A stretch of 9,209 nucleotides of DNA from an uncultured Oscillospiraceae bacterium. GTDB lineage: Bacteria > Bacillota > Clostridia > Oscillospirales > Ruminococcaceae. Below the pieces are notes generated by a model, which made no database searches, was not told the origin of the DNA, and saw nothing but the letters and a program-made list of their open reading frames with translations. Position numbers and translations under genes: made by a program. Of the stretch, positions 6,455 to 9,209 are shown one piece after another. How positions within the stretch are numbered: the stretch's first letter is position 1; every line of letters begins with the position of its first letter. The stretch lies in contig CANNTZ010000080.1 of NCBI GenBank assembly GCA_947522735.1, forward strand, positions 1-9,209. The letters are read 5' to 3'.

Positions 6455-6473
6455 GTCGATCCTTCTCCTTTTA

Positions 6474-7310
6474 TCAATACTCGTTCGGCAGCTCGTCAAG
6501 CTGATCCATCCTGAACACCGGGCCGTCCTTGCAGACGTACTTGGAGCCGATGTTGCAGCGCCCGCACTTGCCGATGCCGCACTTCATGCGCAGCTCCATG
6601 GTGGTGTAGATCTGGGTCTTGTCGAAGCCAAGGGAGCTGAGTCCGTCAAGCGTAAACTTGATCATGATCGGGGGCCCGCAGAGCACGGCTGTCTTGTTGG
6701 TGTCGAAGCCGAGCTCCTTGACGTAGTTCGGCACAAAGCCGACGTGACCGTCCCAACCCTCCTGCTCGCGGTCAATGGTCAGGTGAACGAAAACGTTCTC
6801 GTCGCCGCACCACTCGTCGATGATCTCCTGATAATCGACAAGGTCGTCCTTGCTGCGGGAGCCGTATACTATGTCGAGCCTGCCGTAGCGGTCGCGATAG
6901 TGGCGGCAGTAGTTGATGACCGAGCGCAGCGGTGCAAGTCCGATGCCACCCGCGATGAACAGCAGATCCTGTCCCAGAAACGCGGTATCGACCGGGAAGC
7001 CGTTGCCGTAGGGCCCGCGGATGGTGAGCTGCTGTCCCGGCTCCGCTTGGTGCAGCCAATCGGTGACGCAGCCGCACTTTTTGATCGAAAACTCCATGAA
7101 GTCGGTGTTTGTGGGCGAGGAGGTGATGGAGAACATCGCCTCTCCGACGCCCGGAATGGAGAGCATAGCGCACTGTCCGGGCTTGTGCTCGAACGCCTTT
7201 TTGCCCTCGGGAGTTACGACACGGAAGGTCTTGACGTCCGGAGTGTCGCGTCTGACGTCGGTTATAACTCCGATCTTCGGAATCAATGGCTCATAGCGTT
7301 CTACCATCAT
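6474..7310 (-). CDS. FAD/NAD(P)-binding diaphorase subunit with [2Fe-2S] site (AsrB/HydG/FlxA-like)
   Basis: A 278-residue member of the ferredoxin-NADP reductase superfamily. It should take electrons from NADH or NADPH onto FAD and pass them to the iron-sulfur proteins of the operon. The FAD-binding barrel carries FSITSSP (60-66); the nucleotide-binding half carries FIAGGIGLAPLRS (118-130) and the nicotinamide-side motif LCGPPIMIKF (210-219). A PyrK-type [2Fe-2S] site follows: Cys244, Cys249, Cys252 and Cys260 (CX4CX2CX7C). Length and layout match anaerobic sulfite reductase subunit B, the gamma subunit of sulfhydrogenases and FlxA. The start at 7310 overlaps the preceding gene in ATGA, with GGAGG 6 nt upstream, pointing to translational coupling; the adjacent in-frame ATG at 7307 is also possible. 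NADH versus NADPH preference cannot be read from the sequence. Confidence 0.9.
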   Translation of the reverse strand: MMVERYEPLIPKIGVITDVRRDTPDVKTFRVVTPEGKKAFEHKPGQCAMLSIPGVGEAMFSITSSPTNTDFMEFSIKKCGCVTDWLHQAEPGQQLTIRGPYGNGFPVDTAFLGQDLLFIAGGIGLAPLRSVINYCRHYRDRYGRLDIVYGSRSKDDLVDYQEIIDEWCGDENVFVHLTIDREQEGWDGHVGFVPNYVKELGFDTNKTAVLCGPPIMIKFTLDGLSSLGFDKTQIYTTMELRMKCGIGKCGRCNIGSKYVCKDGPVFRMDQLDELPNEY

Positions 7311-8326
7311 TCGTTTCCTCCAATCGTTTTCATCACTTTGACAATATTCATTGAAATGGGGCATTTTGCAAGGCAGCGTCCGCAGCCCACACAACTGAAC
7401 ATGCCGTCGTTATTGGCCGGAAAGTAGACCAGCTTGTGCATGAAGCGCTGACGGAAGCGCTCTACCTGAGAAAGCCTCGGCTGGCCGGCGGACATTTTTG
7501 TGAACTCGGAATACATGCAGGAATCCCAGCAGCGGAAGCGGATGACGCCCTTGCCGGTGTTGAAATCCTTGATGTCGTAGCACTGGCAGGTGGGGCAGAC
7601 AAAGGTGCAGGTGCCGCAGCCGAGACAGGACTCTGAGAGGGCTTTCCACTCTGGACGGTCGAACAGCACCTTGGTTTTGTCTCCGCCGAAGCCCTCGGTG
7701 GTGAGCCCGGCGAGCGGGAGCTTTTTCATCAGCTCGCGGGTCTTTTCCTGTTGAGCCTCAACTTTTTCGCGGCCGCATTCCTCGGTGACGTCCTCGATGG
7801 AGGAGAGCAGCGCGCGGCCTTTATCGGTGTTCGCCTCGAGGTAGACGTCGCCGTCCTCGATCCAGCAACTCACATCGCCCGCAGGAGCCGCGGCGTCGAT
7901 GCCAAACGTCTGGCAAAAGCAGGTTTCGGCGGGACGGGTGCAGGCCATCGTGACGATGACGCCGTGCGCGCGGCGCTCGGAATAGTAGCTGTCGGCAGGC
8001 TCGCTTAAAAATACGCGGTCGAGCACTTCAAAGCTCTTTGCGTCGCAGGCGCGCACGCCGAACACGACGAAATCCTCTCCGGGCCTGCGGGTGTCGATCA
8101 CCTCGACGGTTTTGCCGGAGGTTTTGAACTCCATGAGGTTTTCGGTCTGCGGGAAGAAGAAATCCTTGGCGCTGCGCAGGGTGTTGAGCGCGCCGGAGAG
8201 CTTCATGCCGCTCTCCCATTCCTTGAATACCGCTCCGTTTTGGGTGTCGGTGGGAATATAGAGCGTTTTCGATCCCGCGAGCCTTGCGAATACGGCGTCG
8301 AGCGCCTCTCTTGAGCATTTACGCAT
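7307..8326 (-). CDS. 4Fe-4S dicluster protein (AsrA/HydB/FlxB-like)
   Basis: A 339-residue cytoplasmic electron carrier of the type paired with the FAD/NAD(P) subunit in anaerobic sulfite reductase (AsrA), sulfhydrogenase (HydB) and Flx (FlxB) modules. The N-terminal part holds GVRACDAKSFEVLD (90-103), the usual GVR-CD motif of this family, and ACTRPAETCFC (128-138). The C-terminal part has two [4Fe-4S] motifs, CLGCGTCTFVCP (234-245) and CVGCGRCLAKCP (312-323). The first runs straight into extra cysteines (CPTCQC, then Cys266 and Cys270). The ATG at 8326 lies inside the end of the upstream gene (8-nt overlap), with GGGGAGG 8 nt before it, so the two are probably coupled in translation. The family is clear; which of the named complexes it is closest to would need a tree. 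Confidence 0.87.
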   Translation of the reverse strand: MRKCSREALDAVFARLAGSKTLYIPTDTQNGAVFKEWESGMKLSGALNTLRSAKDFFFPQTENLMEFKTSGKTVEVIDTRRPGEDFVVFGVRACDAKSFEVLDRVFLSEPADSYYSERRAHGVIVTMACTRPAETCFCQTFGIDAAAPAGDVSCWIEDGDVYLEANTDKGRALLSSIEDVTEECGREKVEAQQEKTRELMKKLPLAGLTTEGFGGDKTKVLFDRPEWKALSESCLGCGTCTFVCPTCQCYDIKDFNTGKGVIRFRCWDSCMYSEFTKMSAGQPRLSQVERFRQRFMHKLVYFPANNDGMFSCVGCGRCLAKCPISMNIVKVMKTIGGNE

Positions 8327-9209
8327 TGTCGCTGCCTCCCCTCTCGACCGCTTCTCCCGGCTCGATATCCTCCTTGGTGTAGTTCACCAGCGGAGCGCGG
8401 CTGCCAGCCTCGGCTCCCGCCTGATAATCGCCGTAGAAGCTGTTGATATCCTTAATGAATTTTCTGTTGAGCAGGTGCAGAGGGATATGCTGCGGGCAGA
8501 CGCGGGAGCATTCTCCGCAGTCGGTGCAGCGTCCGGCGACGTGGAACGCGCGGATGATGTGGAACATCTTCTCCTCGAAGCTGTCCGCAATGGCCTTGTT
8601 TTCCACGCCGGATTCGGGATTGTTGAAAACGCATTTTTCGCAGGTGCAGGCCGGGCAGACGTCGCGGCAGGCGTTGCAGCGGATGCAGCGGGAGAGCTCG
8701 TTCTGCCAGAAGGCGAAGCGCTCGTCAGGGGTCATGCGCTCCAGCCTTTCCACCTCGTTGAAGCGCGCGGAGGAAAGCGTCTCGCCGTCCTCGCCGATAA
8801 GCTCGTCGTAAGCGACGTGCTTCCTGCTCTTGCATACAAGACAGCGCTCCGCGAGCACGTCCTTGGCGTCCATTGCGATGTCTCCGTCGTAAAGGCTCCT
8901 GACAACGAGCTTTTCGCCCTCGCTGTCAACTCCGACGATGCCGTCTCCGGCAATGGCCTTGACCTTGCTTATATCCGCCATGCCCTCGCAGGGGATACCT
9001 ACTGCGTAGACCTTTTCGCGGTCGAACCGGTGCTCGGTGAGCAACTGGTTGAAGCTGTAGGTGTCGCAGGGCTTGAGAAACGCCAGCACCTTGCCCTCGA
9101 TGGGCTTGCGGGTCTCGGCGACGAGATACTTGGAGAAGTTCGCGCCGCAGAAATCGTTGAATACGAAATCCTTTTCAAGCTCTTCAGCGCTCGTGAATAC
9201 CGCCGGGGT
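8319..9209 (-). CDS. FrhB-like/4Fe-4S dicluster protein (FlxC-like), N-terminus beyond window
   Basis: The reading frame is open to the right edge; 296 residues are visible and, judging from the family, perhaps 80-100 are missing. The visible start has FCGANFSKYLV and then KVLAFLKPCDTYSFNQLL and GIPCEGM, which resemble the F420-hydrogenase/dehydrogenase beta-subunit (FrhB) fold. Next come CLVCKSRK and two [4Fe-4S] motifs: CIRCNACRDVCP (visible residues 175-186), which continues into CTCEKC, and CTDCGECSRVCP (228-239). The layout mirrors that of the downstream AsrA/HydB-like protein, suggesting the two are distant paralogues, as FlxB and FlxC are thought to be. It overlaps the next gene by 8 nt. 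An ATG is not needed inside the window: the GTG at 9089 lies within a conserved motif and is not the start. The role is probably as an electron carrier in the same complex. Confidence 0.82.
   Translation of the reverse strand, partial: TPAVFTSAEELEKDFVFNDFCGANFSKYLVAETRKPIEGKVLAFLKPCDTYSFNQLLTEHRFDREKVYAVGIPCEGMADISKVKAIAGDGIVGVDSEGEKLVVRSLYDGDIAMDAKDVLAERCLVCKSRKHVAYDELIGEDGETLSSARFNEVERLERMTPDERFAFWQNELSRCIRCNACRDVCPACTCEKCVFNNPESGVENKAIADSFEEKMFHIIRAFHVAGRCTDCGECSRVCPQHIPLHLLNRKFIKDINSFYGDYQAGAEAGSRAPLVNYTKEDIEPGEAVERGGSDNA

Noticed and set aside
6435..7427. A 330-codon plus-strand frame opposite the FAD/NAD(P)-binding gene
   Set aside because: Low-complexity Ala/Val-rich shadow translation typical of GC-rich antisense frames; the opposite strand encodes clear FAD, NAD(P) and [2Fe-2S] motifs.

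Overview
The window looks like a chromosomal segment from an anaerobic, moderately GC-rich member of the Clostridia, perhaps an Oscillospirales-type gut bacterium. The signs are strong GGAGG-type ribosome binding sites, Gram-positive lipoprotein and membrane-anchored SGNH genes, a Bacillus/Thermotoga-type DAHP synthase, and many ferredoxin-like redox proteins. Genus and species cannot be settled from the sequence.

Left part (1-1183, minus strand): the 3'-truncated gene for DAHP synthase, the first enzyme of aromatic amino acid synthesis. Its roughly 240-nt leader holds a strong promoter, a 24-residue leader peptide with five Tyr/Phe codons among seven (YYRYFSF), a competing hairpin, a candidate antiterminator and a perfect 10-bp intrinsic terminator. 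This has the full layout of a ribosome-mediated attenuator.

Middle part (1244-2829, plus strand): a divergent promoter drives a two-gene unit made of a membrane-anchored SGNH/GDSL hydrolase and a DUF4358-like lipoprotein. Two hairpin terminators follow. The unit converges on the next minus-strand operon.

Right part (2864-9209, minus strand, entering from beyond the right edge): a tight six-gene operon. In transcription order it encodes (1) an FrhB-like/dicluster ferredoxin protein, 5'-truncated by the window; (2) an AsrA/HydB/FlxB-like dicluster iron-sulfur protein; (3) an AsrB/HydG/FlxA-like FAD- and NAD(P)-binding protein with a [2Fe-2S] site; (4) an FrdB-like protein with one [2Fe-2S] and two [4Fe-4S] motifs; (5) a fumarate-reductase-type flavoprotein; and (6) an aspartate-alanine-exchanger-family transporter without RCK domains. 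I read this as a soluble NAD(P)H-to-fumarate (or similar unsaturated dicarboxylate) reductase: electrons would pass from NAD(P)H through the FAD/[2Fe-2S] protein and ferredoxin-like subunits to the FrdB-like protein and the flavoprotein. The transporter probably exchanges substrate for product. No membrane anchor subunit is seen. An HdrA-like or MvhD-like gene could lie beyond the right edge.

The non-coding stretch 911-1302 is filled by the attenuator leader and two divergent promoters. The only other sizeable gap, 2705-2863, holds the two terminators. I saw no rRNA, tRNA, insertion sequence or CRISPR array.
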